Positions 20,574 through 32,607 of a DNA stretch of 64,000 bases are shown piece after piece (the stretch's first letter is position 1; every line of letters starts with the position of its first letter). A program made the position numbers and the translations under genes. The notes under the pieces are model-generated. The model was not told the origin of the DNA, did not search any database, and saw nothing but the letters and a program-made list of their open reading frames with translations. Source of the stretch: Paraphysomonas bandaiensis (taxonomy: Eukaryota > Chrysophyceae); contig CBFFRP010000069.1 of the NCBI GenBank assembly GCA_965644295.1, forward strand, positions 287,240-351,239, written 5' to 3'.

Positions 20574-22060
20574 ATGAATTATCAACAATATAATGCACCA
20601 TATGAATGTAATGAACATGATGAATCGGATGGATGGGTGTTGTATTATTCCCCTGAAGGATATCCTTATTACTATAATACATACACAGGAGACTCTCAAT
20701 GGGCTGAATATAATGAGACATATAATCAAGATACAGGAAATGAAATAGATCAATCACAGTCAGTATCTGATGAAGAACATGAATATAGTGATGAGTATAG
20801 TTCACAATCAGATGATGAAAAGGAGTTTGAAGAATACATGCAGACTACAGAGGGACAACAAAGATATGAAGTAAGATATCTAAACACACACTATATACAC
20901 ACTATATACATATATACTGTACATACACACTCACTAAGTATGCAATCGATATTTATATACACTCACTATATATGCTCACTATATATACTTATCTATACTA
21001 TATACATGTGTTATCTATAGCATATACACGCTTATTAACTGTACTATATATACACTCACTATCTGCACACTGTATACCTATGCTACCTACTCACTTGTTA
21101 TATATACACTTATTATCTACTCTACCGTATATATTCTCTACACTATGTGTACGCTTAGTAGCTATATATATACTGGATTGACTCCTAATATATAATTTTT
21201 ATAGAAGGAGCAGAGATATGTGGAGCGCTATATGGAACGACAGTCTTTTTTAGAAGCACAAGCCCTTCCTGAGCCCCCCTTCCAATGGCAAGAAAGCGAG
21301 AGTTACTCAAGTCAATATGGTGAAACGCTCTCTGCGGAAGAAGCCGCACAGTTTATCTCTACATATGGTCTTCCACCACCGCCGCAACACTCTCTTCCCC
21401 TAGACCAGACAGAAAAGAAGGTTCGGTTTTCTCGTAGTGTGAAGAGTAGGGCGGATATAGAGGGTGGGAGGAGTAGTAGTGGTGAAGAGGGCAGCGAGGA
21501 GGAGAGTGATATATCCTCAGTTTCGACAGAAGATCCTGATGTGAAAACGGTAGGACTTAAATGTGCTGCATGTATATATAGGACTATGTATCAGACACGT
21601 TAAAATGTATTTCTGTATTTGTGCCCCATTCATTTATTTGTTAATATCTCCAAATTTATTGAATTGATTCTGGTGCAAACAGATACGGGCACCCCTTGTA
21701 CCTGTGTGGATCAGTAGTAGTACTACAATGATTTTAGGCGTATTAGATCGTATTTTTCGAGCTCCCGTGGCGGCAGCTTTTAACACCTTGATAAGATCAT
21801 TCACGACTGAGGGTCGAGTAACATCTTCTCACTCCGCACCAACTGACCCTGTGCCAGTCATCGACTCAACTCCAGACAATGAAGCCGCAGTTTCTGTTCC
21901 GGATCCTCAACAACCTTCTGTCGACTCCAAGCGGTCATGGGGATGGGAACCACTGGCGACTTATGCAGCTACCAATACATGGAAATATTTATTAGCAGCA
22001 TCTGAATATATTGTTGATGGTGATCAAAATGAAGCGAAACCTGAGTCACTTCCACCCTAA
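20574..22060 (+). CDS. WW-domain protein, three exons
   Basis: Exons 20574-20870, 21205-21549 and 21683-22060 are all in phase 0 and give 339 residues. A WW domain spans about residues 19-45, with Trp21 and Trp43 22 residues apart and an aromatic YYY core; the usual downstream proline is not obvious. The next part is acidic and Ser-rich. Exon 2 has PPPPQHSLPL and the basic KKVRFSRSVKSR, which contains a KVRF motif resembling the PP1-docking RVxF consensus (inference). Exon 3 is Pro/Ser-rich with an amphipathic segment. WW domains bind proline-rich ligands, so an adaptor or RNA-processing role is possible. The first intron (334 nt) is long for this window and full of TATACAC repeats. Confidence 0.65.
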
Positions 22061-22250
22061 TGTTGTCAGATTCTATTGTGTATGACATGTACAGCTAGTT
22101 AGTGTTATTTTTTGCATATTATGATATCTTAATAAATATGTGAAATGGGTGTATTTCTGCTCCAGCTTACTATCTGGAGATAACCGCATTACTACATATG
22201 AGTATGTATAATTATACGAATACCACAACTTTCTACTGATTGTCAGGGAT

Positions 22251-22904
22251 GCGTATCAATTAATTGAGGCAGGTTGTAGTCAAATTATAATTGCTATTAT
22301 TACTTGCTCTCTCAATTTCAATTATTCAATGCTAAACTACATTAGCTGCCAACTGCCAATATAGCTACCTCAACTACCATATCATTCCAGAGGCGACGGT
22401 TCAAGTTTATAAACAATAATAAACAAAAGTAGCTCTAAATGCTGAAGAGTCATACTCTTGGAATCCGTCATAACAATCCTAGCTCTACTGAACAACTTTA
22501 TTGGTTGTGGCATGCAAGTGCTTCATGCTGTTAAGACGTGCTCACTTCCGCTGTCTGCTACCATCAATCAAACATTGCGCTGCGTCGCCATTCTGAACTA
22601 GACTTTCACTGTCATCATCGTCTTCATCCTCATCAAGCAAAATAATTTATTTTGATATTTTCCGTTAATTAGTGCGGCTGAATTGCCACATTGAATCTTC
22701 ACGATTCCCTTTACGAAAGCAGCATTTTCGCCCAGTAGACGCTCGACAATCGGGTGTCTTATGATAAGTTCTTCGTGAAACAATTAACAAACAAGCCGGA
22801 GTCAATTATATTGCTATTATTACTTGCTGTCTAAATTTAAACTATTGCAATTTCAATAATTGACGATTAATATCAATCAATTGAAAATCAATTAATTGAT
22901 ACGC
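22251..22904. mobile_element. MITE-like element, 17-bp terminal inverted repeats
   Basis: GCGTATCAATTAATTGA at 22251-22267 is matched by its exact reverse complement at 22888-22904. The 654-bp interior has no long frame. Inside, a motif containing GCTATTATTACTTGCT occurs near both ends in direct orientation. No clear target-site duplication was found, so the superfamily is unknown. Confidence 0.6.
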
Positions 22905-23459
22905 AGACCTGCTAATTGTTACTGTGTATTAGTTGTGTGTATTGTGTATGTAGAGGACGACTTATGTTTTTCTTTTAGATATTGCTAATGGAATATAATT
23001 TTTCCAACTTATTGTCATTACACCAAATTCTAACATCTATATACTATATACTACTAGGCAGGGTTAGGTATCATAAAAATAATACGTAGGTCTCTCAGTT
23101 CACTCAATTTTATTACTTCATAACACCATGGTTCACGAGACGCCTTCCAAAGTTGGCTCCACATATGCGTAGGATGAGTTATTAAACACAAAATATCGTT
23201 TGACACATATCGCGGTTGTAAAAATACTGCAAAAGAGCAACGCATAAAAATTACTACAACCCATATACAACTCCGTAATACTCACACAGATCTTTCTCAA
23301 TTCAATTCAACTATGCGTACTCCAAGTCTCCTTTGCGTGGCCTAGGTAGAGCGCTAGCCACTGCAATGTCCTGTACTTGTTGCGAGTAGCTACCTTCAAC
23401 TATGCCGGAGAGCTGACCGCATAAATCCTCTATCTATACGCACCATCATATAAGAAATC
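22905..23459. other. Intergenic spacer
   Basis: AT-rich, with short frames only. I see no gene or clear repeat. Confidence 0.5.
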
Positions 23460-24524
23460 TTAAGAATGATCATAACTCTGTACCTCATTTCTAGAAAACG
23501 GTTCACACCGCTGCCTTTTACTGTCGTGGGCATGTGCAAACTGTTCTTCACTATCATCATCTGGGTATAACGAGGCCACAATCCGGTTGATTTCTTTTTC
23601 TATCGATCGTACATTCTCTAACAGGTTGTCGTATACTTTCTTCTCTTGCTCAGATTGCAATACTGACTCCTTTAGGGCGTGAGAGAGACGAGTTAAGGTC
23701 GGCGTGGTTCGCATTGTAATTGGGGGGACTGGGCTATTTTGAGAAGTGGTGGAGGGTTCTTGAGATGGTGCAACTGTACCGCCCGTTGCAGACGTAGCAA
23801 TTTGGGCCGATGAGTCCTCTGACTGAACGCTCAACAGCTTCTTTGTCTTGAATTTTGTACGGTCCGTGTAAGGCTGCAGCAGTAGATTATTCAATTCCAT
23901 TGGGCTTGCTGTAGACTGCAGTAATGAGGACGCGATATCAACGGTTTCTGCCCAACTATGTACAGCTTTTCGCAATAGACATGTTTCATCAGAATCCATC
24001 TCCATATCTTCAAAATAAGAAACTGGTAAAAGAGTACTTTTAAGTGATTTATTCATGCTAACAGCAGCAGATGCAAGCTTCTGTACAGCAACTTGAGGAG
24101 ACACATCCGTTACTTCAATCTCAAATAACAATTTTGCCCATGAAATACGAGCTTGAATATTACGAGAATGATTCTGTTTAGATGATATACTATCATTGAC
24201 TGGAAGTTTTGGAAATGTCATTTCAACAATTGATGTATGATCAACAAAATAATATACATGATCAATCACAAAATATAAACATGATGGTAATTTTTTATTA
24301 TTGATTGAATGATTTTTATTAATTGCAATATAAATAGAAAATGATATTTTATTATTTATAGATGATATTAAATTTAATTTAATGAATGGATGTGGTATAT
24401 ATATGTGACATATAGAGTTTGTTAATATATTATAAAATATATAATTATTTTGTAATTTATCAAGTAATTCATTTGATATTTTATAAAATATTGTTTGTGT
24501 AATAAGAAAATCTGATATATTCAT
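23460..24524 (-). CDS. Unrecognised 354-residue protein with C-terminal coiled coil
   Basis: An intron-free frame from the ATG at 24524. The first ~110 residues are rich in Ile, Asn and Tyr and alternate in a way that suggests a beta-rich domain. The middle has helical segments (KLASAAVSMNKSLKSTLL; LLRKAVHSWAETVDIASSLL). A Ser/Thr/Pro-rich linker follows, then a probable coiled coil with SVLQSEQEKKVYDNLLENV and RSIEKEINRIVASLY. The end is acidic then basic (DSKRQRCEP), possibly a nuclear localisation signal. A scaffold role would fit the architecture, but I have no family match. The N-terminal third is much more AT-rich than the rest. Confidence 0.6.
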   Translation of the reverse strand: MNISDFLITQTIFYKISNELLDKLQNNYIFYNILTNSICHIYIPHPFIKLNLISSINNKISFSIYIAINKNHSINNKKLPSCLYFVIDHVYYFVDHTSIVEMTFPKLPVNDSISSKQNHSRNIQARISWAKLLFEIEVTDVSPQVAVQKLASAAVSMNKSLKSTLLPVSYFEDMEMDSDETCLLRKAVHSWAETVDIASSLLQSTASPMELNNLLLQPYTDRTKFKTKKLLSVQSEDSSAQIATSATGGTVAPSQEPSTTSQNSPVPPITMRTTPTLTRLSHALKESVLQSEQEKKVYDNLLENVRSIEKEINRIVASLYPDDDSEEQFAHAHDSKRQRCEPFSRNEVQSYDHS

Positions 24525-25211
24525 AATTTTAATGATGTATAGTTTAATATATGGATATATATGTAGGATGTTAATGATGTGATGTTTAAGGTGGGATAGA
24601 CATGTATATATATGGACACATTATTGGCAACGTTTGTATATTTTTGTTCCAAAATGCTTCTAATATTGAGACAACAATTCTCTGTATTCTAGCCGTAGTT
24701 ATATATCAGTAATATAGAGTAATTTTACTTCAATTTATTTCCGAAAAATAAGTACATAGCAATACATCCTACTGCTCTATATTTAAGAATCTGACCAAAT
24801 CTCCAAAAAGTTTATAAAAATGTCACATTTTCTATGAATTAGGCCAAAATTCCAAAAAATCCTATGCAAATACCATATTTTCTTTTAATGAAAGCTAATT
24901 TTATAGCATAAAAAACAAGAATGTGTTATTTCCTCCCAAAAAATAGTGATTATATGGTATAGTGGTGCAAAGTATGTGATATTATTACTCCAGAATACGG
25001 TACACGGTACACTATACCATATACTGTCTATATGCTCTGCTGTATATGTATACTGCTGTATGCTGTATATGCGTGTCATAACATCCTACTTGTATATATA
25101 CATATACATCCCTATACATCCACTCACACATATCTCCCTTACACTAACCTCCTCTATTACACACACATTCATCACAATCTCCTTCTCCTCATATAAATAC
25201 ATATTTTTATC
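24525..25211. other. Intergenic spacer with simple repeats
   Basis: AT-rich sequence between two divergent genes. TGTATATG/CTGCTGTAT simple repeats occur near 25020-25075 and CACACATTCATC-like runs just before the EMC8/9 start. No gene seen. Confidence 0.5.
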
Positions 25212-25963
25212 ATGTCGTCCCTAACAGCTTCAATAGATATCTCTGCATATGGTAAACTATGCCTCCACTGTGCTAAGTATCCTCCATTCCCAGTATTAGG
25301 GTTACTTATGGGATCATTCATAGATAATAAAGTATAAGTATATCATCTTATATATATATATTTATAATTATATTATATATAGATAACAGTTCATAATGTA
25401 TTACCTGTACTTCATAGTGCACCTGTTGGACCAACACTTGACATAGCTGTCTCATCGGTATATATAACTGTTATATTAATTATATATATAGTAAGTATAT
25501 ATGTACAGGCAAATACCCTCTATGATGGATTAAAAGTTGTTGGAATTTATTTTGCAAATGAACGTGTAGATTCAGATACATGGCCACATTATGTGAACAA
25601 GATTATCAAGGGGCTGCAAGCATCAATGGGATCTTGTTTAGCGCTGCAAGTGAAGAACTCGCAATTGGAGAGCGTCGACACTTTGTGCATAAATGTATTA
25701 CTGATGCAGTAGTACCATAGATTTGTAACAATGTATTTTAGGGTACACAAAGTGGGCAAAGTGTGAAGATAGAGATGTCGGGTGGGCACACTGCTGTTTA
25801 TGTCAACAAAATGGTCGATCACCTTCTGGCTGAGAACCTTCACAGAACTTTTGAGGATTTTGAGGACCATATGGATAGTGCTCACGTAAGTGAGACTGAT
25901 TTTAGAAATGTAGCTGTTGATGAAGAAATACGGAGCTATGTTGTGAATCATGCAGATAGGTGA
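25212..25963 (+). CDS. EMC8/EMC9-like subunit of the ER membrane protein complex, four exons
   Basis: Exons 25212-25331, 25383-25457, 25509-25694 and 25742-25963 give 200 residues, the family's normal size (about 205-210). Introns are 51, 51 and 47 nt. The N-terminus contains AYGKLCLHCAKYPPFPVLGL, matching the EMC8/9 opening (AY-K-LHAAKYP-C-V-G-L). Exon 2 has VLPVLHSAPVGPTLDIA, corresponding to the conserved VPLFHS...LAPMLEVAL. Exon 3 has KVVGIYFANERVDS. The metal-binding JAMM residues are absent, as in the family. EMC8/9 are cytosolic subunits of the ER membrane insertase. The exon 3 donor is the uncertain junction (an alternative GTGAAG lies about 45 nt upstream), and the stop overlaps a good donor, so a short extra exon after 26027 is possible. 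Confidence 0.78.
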
Positions 25964-27695
25964 GCGTGTCAGTGACGAATTAGTTACGTTCTGAAAAAAG
26001 TAGCCTCGTCTACATCTCCTCATGCAGGAACACACGTGTCGTAAAATATAATTTGCATCACTTATAAATTTGTGGCCCATTATACTATGGGCACTAAAGT
26101 GCATGACTAAGTGCAGAGAAATGACGTGGAAGTGTTTCTTACTGTAGACATCATGCAGCAAAGAAGGCAATGTTCTTAACTACGCAGTGTCTAGTAAATA
26201 GTAAGTGTATGCTTATCGAAGACATAGCTCTATATGAGCAGGACGAGACAGCGTAGTAATTCTACTGGGCTGAGGTACTACTGAAAGTGGCGATAGCATT
26301 CGCTACAACTACGACTTCTGATCATAAGGACTAGCTGTGCAATAGGTTTTGCGAAGGTAGCTAGTAGAAGTGAGTAGTGAAATCCATTTTAAAAATCAGC
26401 GCTGGAATAGAAAGCAATTTATTGCAATACCAATAATTCGATGTTTGGCTAATTGGCTAATTATGAGTACATTTATAGAAGAAATGGTGGTGTGCAATTC
26501 AAACAGTATATAAAATATAAACTAGATAAAATAGTGAGAACAAGTTCACACATGACAGGTGTAAAGGTGTGCATTTCACACATTCGTTAACACATGATAT
26601 AAACTACTACAAAAAAATTATTCATTCTCGGGCGGGGGTGATTCAGCCTTTCTCATAGAAATACGCCGAGATACTCTTGATGAGAAGGCAGTTGTCTGGA
26701 CTCCCCTCATCCGGCTCCACATAATACCGTATGCGCTTCATACCCGGTTGCTCTTCCACACCCTCAACAGCCACCAGGCACTCCTTTGAGGAACCACCGA
26801 CAGAGAAGTTTGAATATCTCGAGAAGCTAGGCGTCACCAGAATTCAAAGCTTTCCGGGAATCACAAAGTTGGAGCAATGAGCCTCTTCTCACCGGAATGT
26901 GAATGCACCTACAGTACTCCCCTAATGAATGAAGCACTTATGACGTCAAGGTTTACTCCATATTCCAATCAGTTCAGAGATCAACGTTGTTGTATATATG
27001 GCTTTAGGTTCTGCCAAGCGAGATCATATCCGCAATTGTGTACTACCACAGTCTATCTTAAGGACCCAGTATGTACAGATGTAGAGTACATAATATCCAG
27101 TTTTTTCCCAAAAAAAAGCAGTTTTTATAGTTGTATAGGGAATATATGTTATGAGTTGTGGGTTATTTGTACTGTACTGTAGTTCCGGCATGTGAAAACC
27201 CCTATAAAAGGTATGGTATTATGTTTACTCTGTTTTTCCCAACCATTCGACTCCAGTATGATTTTCTTCATGGATACAAAGTCGAAGTCAAGATATTTCT
27301 CTATATATTTCAAAGGTGCGTATATTTCCATACATTAATGAGGTATATGCTCTCTTTATGTATGCTATCTTTCTATAGAATATTCCTCAAGGTGAAGTCG
27401 AAGTCAATGGGTTGGATATGTCCATATATATATATAGGGCTACTATCCATAGGGAATGATCCGTATGGATCTATCCATAGGGTTCTATCCATAGGGAATA
27501 ATCCGTATGGATCTATCCATATATAATACTACAGATATATACTATGAAGTCCCTCATAATTAACTTCACTCATATACATACATACGTACATACATATACG
27601 TATACATACATACATAACAACTCAGGTATATACATACATATATATACATACATACATACTCATAAAGTGTTATAATAGAGATCCACTCCTCTTAC
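25964..27695. other. Intergenic region with one weak minus-strand frame
   Basis: No confident gene. A 64-codon minus-strand frame at 26643-26837 (with SSKECLVAVEGVEEQPG and SPDNCLLIKSIS) has protein-like composition and could be a terminal exon, but no upstream exon is evident. At 27400-27530, GGATCTATCCATAGGG-type short repeats occur. 27560-27660 is a CATA/TATA simple repeat just upstream of eIF5A. Confidence 0.35.
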
Positions 27696-30559
27696 ATGGC
27701 AATCTACGATATGGATATGGATTTCACTGGTGGGAATGCAGAGGCATCCTTGACTTATCCACTATCAGCTGGACGCATTAAGAAAGGAAGGTAGATACAC
27801 AGATATACGTATATGAGTGTATGGAGATATGAGTGTATGGAGATATGAGTGTATAGAGATATGAGTGTATGGAGATATGAGTGTATAGAGATATGAGTGT
27901 ATAGAGATATGAGTGTATGGAGATATGAGTGTATGGAGATATGAGTGTATAGAGATATGAGTGTATGGAGATATGAGTGTATAGAGATATGAGTGTATAG
28001 AGATATGAGTGTATAGAGATATGAGTGTATAGAGATATGAGTGTATAGAGATATGAGTGTATAGAGATATGAGTGTATGGAGATATGAGTGTATAGAGAT
28101 ATGAGTGTATGGAGATATGAGTGTATGGAGATATGAGTGTATAGAGATATGAGTGTATAGAGATATGAGTGTATAGAGATATGAGTGTATAGAGATATGA
28201 GTGTATGGAGATATGAGTGTATGGAGATATGAGTGTATAGAGATATGAGTGTATAGAGATATGAGTGTATAGAGATATGAGTGTATAGAGATATGAGTGT
28301 ATAGAGATATGAGTGTATGGAGATATGAGTGTATAGAGATATGAGTGTATAGAGATATGAGTGTATGGAGATATGAGTGTATAGAGATATGAGTGTATAG
28401 AGATATGAGTGTATGGAGATATGAGTGTATAGAGATATGAGTGTATGGAGATATGAGTGTATGGAGATATGAGTGTATAGAGATATGAGTGTATAGAGAT
28501 ATGAGTGTATAGAGATATGAGTGTATAGAGATATGAGTGTATGGAGATATGAGTGTATGGAGATATGAGTGTATAGAGATATGAGTGTATAGAGATATGA
28601 GTGTATAGAGATATGAGTGTATAGAGATATGAGTGTATAGAGATATGAGTGTATGGAGATATGAGTGTATAGAGATATGAGTGTATAGAGATATGAGTGT
28701 ATAGAGATATGAGTGTATAGAGATATGAGTGTATAGAGATATGAGTGTATGGAGATATGAGTGTATGGAGATATGAGTGTATGGAGATATGAGTGTATAG
28801 AGATATGAGTGTATAGAGATATGAGTGTATAGAGATATGAGTGTATAGAGATATGAGTGTATGGAGATATGAGTGTATGGAGATATGAGTGTATAGAGAT
28901 ATGAGTGTATAGAGATATGAGTGTATGGAGATATGAGTGTATAGAGATATGAGTGTATAGAGATATGAGTGTATGGAGATATGAGTGTATAGAGATATGA
29001 GTGTATAGAGATATGAGTGTATAGAGATATGAGTGTATAGAGATATGAGTGTATAGAGATATGAGTGTATAGAGATATGAGTGTATGGAGATATGAGTGT
29101 ATGGAGATATGAGTGTATGGAGATATGAGTGTATAGAGATATGAGTGTATAGAGATATGAGTGTATAGAGATATGAGTGTATAGAGATATGAGTGTATGG
29201 AGATATGAGTGTATGGAGATATGAGTGTATAGAGATATGAGTGTATGGAGATATGAGTGTATAGAGATATGAGTGTATAGAGATATGAGTGTATAGAGAT
29301 ATGAGTGTATGGAGATATGAGTGTATAGAGATATGAGTGTATAGAGATATGAGTGTATAGAGATATGAGTGTATAGAGATATGAGTGTATGGAGATATGA
29401 GTGTATGGAGATATGAGTGTATAGAGATATGAGTGTATGGAGATATGAGTGTATAGAGATATGAGTGTATAGAGATATGAGTGTATGGAGATATGAGTGT
29501 ATAGAGATATGAGTGTATATAGATATGAGTGTATGGAGATATGAGTGTATAGAGATATGAGTGTATGGAGATATGAGTGTATATAGATATGAGTGTATGG
29601 AGATATGAGTGTATAGAGATATGAGTGTATAGAGATATGAGTGTATAGAGATATGAGTGTATGGAGATATGAGTGTATAGAGATATGAGTGTATAGAGAT
29701 ATGAGTGTATATAGATATGAGTGTATGGAGATATGAGTGTATATAGATATGAGTGTATGGAGATATGAGTGTATAGAGATATGAGTGTATGGAGATATGA
29801 GTGTATATAGATATGAGTGTATGGAGATATGAGTGTATAGAGATATGAGTGTATAGAGATATGAGTGTATGGAGATATGAGTGTATAGAGATATGAGTGT
29901 ATGGAGATATGAGTGTAATAGAGATGTGAGTGTATAGAGATATGAGTGTATGGAGATATGAGTGTATAGAGATATGAGTGTATATAGATATGAGTGTATA
30001 GAGATATGAGTGTATAGAGATATGAGTGTATATATAATTATAATTTTATTGATTTGTGCAGTTTTATGCTTATTCAGGGCAACCCGTGTAAGGTATGGCT
30101 ATATATATCACAGTATTTTATGACTTCATGCTATATATACATAGGTGCTAAGTGTTAGTACTTGCAGTAGTGGAAAGCGTAAGTATATACATACAGAGAC
30201 ATGTAGTGATGTTACAATCTATACGTGCAGATGGACATTCAAAGAGTCATTTTGTTGGTGTCGATGTATTTACCGATAAGAAGATGGAAGATATTGTCCC
30301 CACCACCCATAATGTATATGTCCCAATTGTTACACGAACTGACTATGTACTCTTGAATATATCTGATGAGGACTATTGCACTCTACTTGCAGATGATGGC
30401 ACGCTGCAAGAAAACATTAAAGTTCCCGCTGTACCTACAGATCTTGGAAAACGAATCAAAGCTAGTTTTGAGGCCGACAAACATTTGGTGGTGTCTGTTA
30501 TGTCGGCAATGAAACAGGAGCGTATTATTGCTGTACAAGAAGTTCGTGATAGTAACTAA
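27696..30559 (+). CDS. eIF5A: Eukaryotic translation factor eIF5A, four exons
   Basis: Exons 27696-27790, 30062-30092, 30145-30178 and 30231-30559 join in frame to give 162 residues, the normal eIF5A size. The N-terminus contains DMDMDFTGGNAEAS. The hypusine loop reads STCSSGKHGHSKSHF, split across exons 3 and 4, with Lys53 as the expected hypusine site. Exon 4 continues VGVDVFTDKKMEDI, PTTHNVYVPIV and an OB-fold C-terminal domain. eIF5A binds the ribosomal E site and relieves stalls, once hypusinated. Introns 2 and 3 are 52 nt, but intron 1 is 2,271 nt because of a minisatellite. The canonical STSKTGKHGHAK has become STCSSGKHGHSK, so the residues before the modified Lys are unusual, although G-K-H-G-H is kept. 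Confidence 0.93.
27806..30037 (+). repeat. 16-bp minisatellite filling eIF5A intron 1
   Basis: About 139 tandem copies of ATGAGTGTATRGAGAT, with R either A or G, and late copies with a third variant, TATATAGAT, from about 29515 on. The variants are interspersed along the array like a variant-repeat code. One imperfect unit occurs near 29920. Repeats stop about 25 bp before the 3' splice site (30061). Confidence 0.95.
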
Positions 30560-30859
30560 GATCCTGCACGCAATGTACACGTTATTGATGTACCATGAAT
30601 TTCCTGCGCTCGAAATGTGCACGTGTATCACTGCGCCGAACACTTTTAAATATGTGAACGATTTAATGCAGTATTAGAAATAATAATTCAGTAACATTAC
30701 GAAGAAGAGTAAGAGATATATGTGATCTATGTACCACCTAGTAGTAGTACATGATAAATTATATATATTTAGTGGTAGCTATACTCATTATCGTTTGGTA
30801 ATGATTTTTTTCAAATTTTCTTGAACACTGCAGTTATTAAGGTTTTTCTTTGCTTCGAG
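30560..30859. other. eIF5A 3' flank
   Basis: AT-rich sequence with no gene; presumably includes the eIF5A 3' untranslated region. Confidence 0.5.
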
Positions 30860-31722
30860 CGATAGAGCAAATGTGGCTGCATCTTGGCGCTTGCGGTAAC
30901 GCACACGCAGCCTTCGTAGCACCAAATAGTAGGATATCAGAGTTAAGCACTAGTTAATAGTTTTGGCCTATTGCAAATATAATAAGACATTTTATTCTAT
31001 TGCTTGTAATCATTGATTCTATTGCTTTAAGTACTCTGAGAATCAGAATGAGATGTTGTCGGTACCGTAGAAAGCATAACATATGTAGTATATTGCAGCA
31101 ATGCATAAGTAGTTCCGGAAGCGGTACATCGAAGGGAACGGTGTTCTTATTGAACTCAAATGAAAGTATAGTGTTAGAATATAGAGTTTTCAACAATAGT
31201 ATGAGTTTTAGATTAAAAATAATAGCAATCAATAGTCACTGTTGAAAGTTCACTCTTTTCCAGATTCCATTTAGGATTATGACAAAAAGGAAACTATACA
31301 TTCTACCTAACTCTTAAAATATCTCACTATAACATATATATATACCAGGGAAATATAGTTCAACCCATCTAATTATGGTTGAATTATCTAATCAAAGTAT
31401 TTTTAATGACTTGCACAACACGCATCAACACAAATATTGAACATATCAATTTATATATATGCTTATTTACGTAACATAGTGTATGATGATATATACATAT
31501 CTCTCTAATATATATATAGCTTACTAGTATATAACCATGAATCCCTTGTCAGTCAATCAAGCCTGCTAGGAAACGCGGCCGGCATAGGCCAATGTCTTAT
31601 TATATTTGCAATAGGCCAAAACTATTAACTAGTGCCAATCTCTGATATCCTACTATTTGGCGCTACGAAAGCTGCGTGCGCGTCACCGCAAGCGCCAAGG
31701 TGCAACCACTTTCGCTTTCTGT
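30860..31722. mobile_element. Non-autonomous DNA transposon (MITE) with ~130-bp inverted termini
   Basis: About 130 bp at the left end (30860-30993) recur inverted at the right end (31590-31722). Shared blocks include CAAATAGTAGGATATCAGAG, ACTAGTTAATAGTTTTGG and TTGGCGCTTGCGGT. The arms are roughly 90% identical. The ~600-bp interior has only short frames. Outer ends are less similar, so boundaries are approximate and no target duplication was identified. Confidence 0.75.
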
Positions 31723-32607
31723 CGTTAAGGTGAACTAGCCCGGATGATTGACTTCAGCAGGCAGCCCAATACCCTTGATGCCCTTGAGGTGGGCCCATTC
31801 CCGGATGTCTGTTTATTCGTCAAGGCCCAAAGACGTCTACACAAGTGACACTAATAAGCATCCATTGTACCACACAATCATTTGACTACGAGTGGGCAGA
31901 ACAATATCTGCTGACTATATATGCCGCTCACGTGTTAGTTTCCCGATACTTATCCCTCAGAACACCACGAAAAGGTGCGAGTCCGACTTTGTGGAGAGGT
32001 TGTGCAGTGTGCAGTGTAGGTTCTCTGACGCCCCTGATGACATCCTTGCTCATCCTAAGTTTGTGGGGTTTGATGTCAATGAAATGAATAAAGCTGTGTG
32101 ATGGGTGATGTATAGCATGCATACAATATCTGCATTCATTGATTGATGGTTCGAGTATCGAGTATACCCCCATGTTTGACGGAAATATTTATTTCTGACA
32201 AAGGTGAATACCCGTACACTCTAGTTAACCAAGTCATTCAAACCAAAAATTTGACTAGGTTTTTGAGCCACTTGACTGCAGGTTTTTACACCAATATATG
32301 TTACTAGGAAATTACACCAACTTGACTAGTTCAATAATAGATCATACAACTAAAGCATCACCAAATGTTGGATCGTTCCTTAATAACATAATACGCAACA
32401 ATTTCAAGAGTTATTTTACAACTGAAATCGTATCCAAAACTGTGAATTGGGTTTAGATATTTTACAGTTTTCACCCACTTTAATGTATACGAGTTGAACA
32501 TTTAAGCTAGAAAAATCAGAAGAGAATTATTAGAAAGAAAATAACTGCTTTGGGAAAATACTAAAATGTCAAAGTTGTATTTGCGATGGCCTATCATAAC
32601 AACTCCG
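31723..32607. other. Intergenic region
   Basis: A 70-codon plus-strand frame (31892-32101) has a protein-like stretch, CESDFVERLCSVQC, but no recognisable domain. The rest is AT-rich and without signals. Confidence 0.35.

Noticed and set aside
27806-30037. CRISPR or a coding repeat in the 16-bp array
   Set aside because: There are no spacers, and 16 bp is not a multiple of three; flanking exons prove it lies in an intron of eIF5A.
31845-32173. Overlapping 70-80-codon frames in three frames
   Set aside because: No start context, domain or splice support; open by chance in a GC-richer patch.
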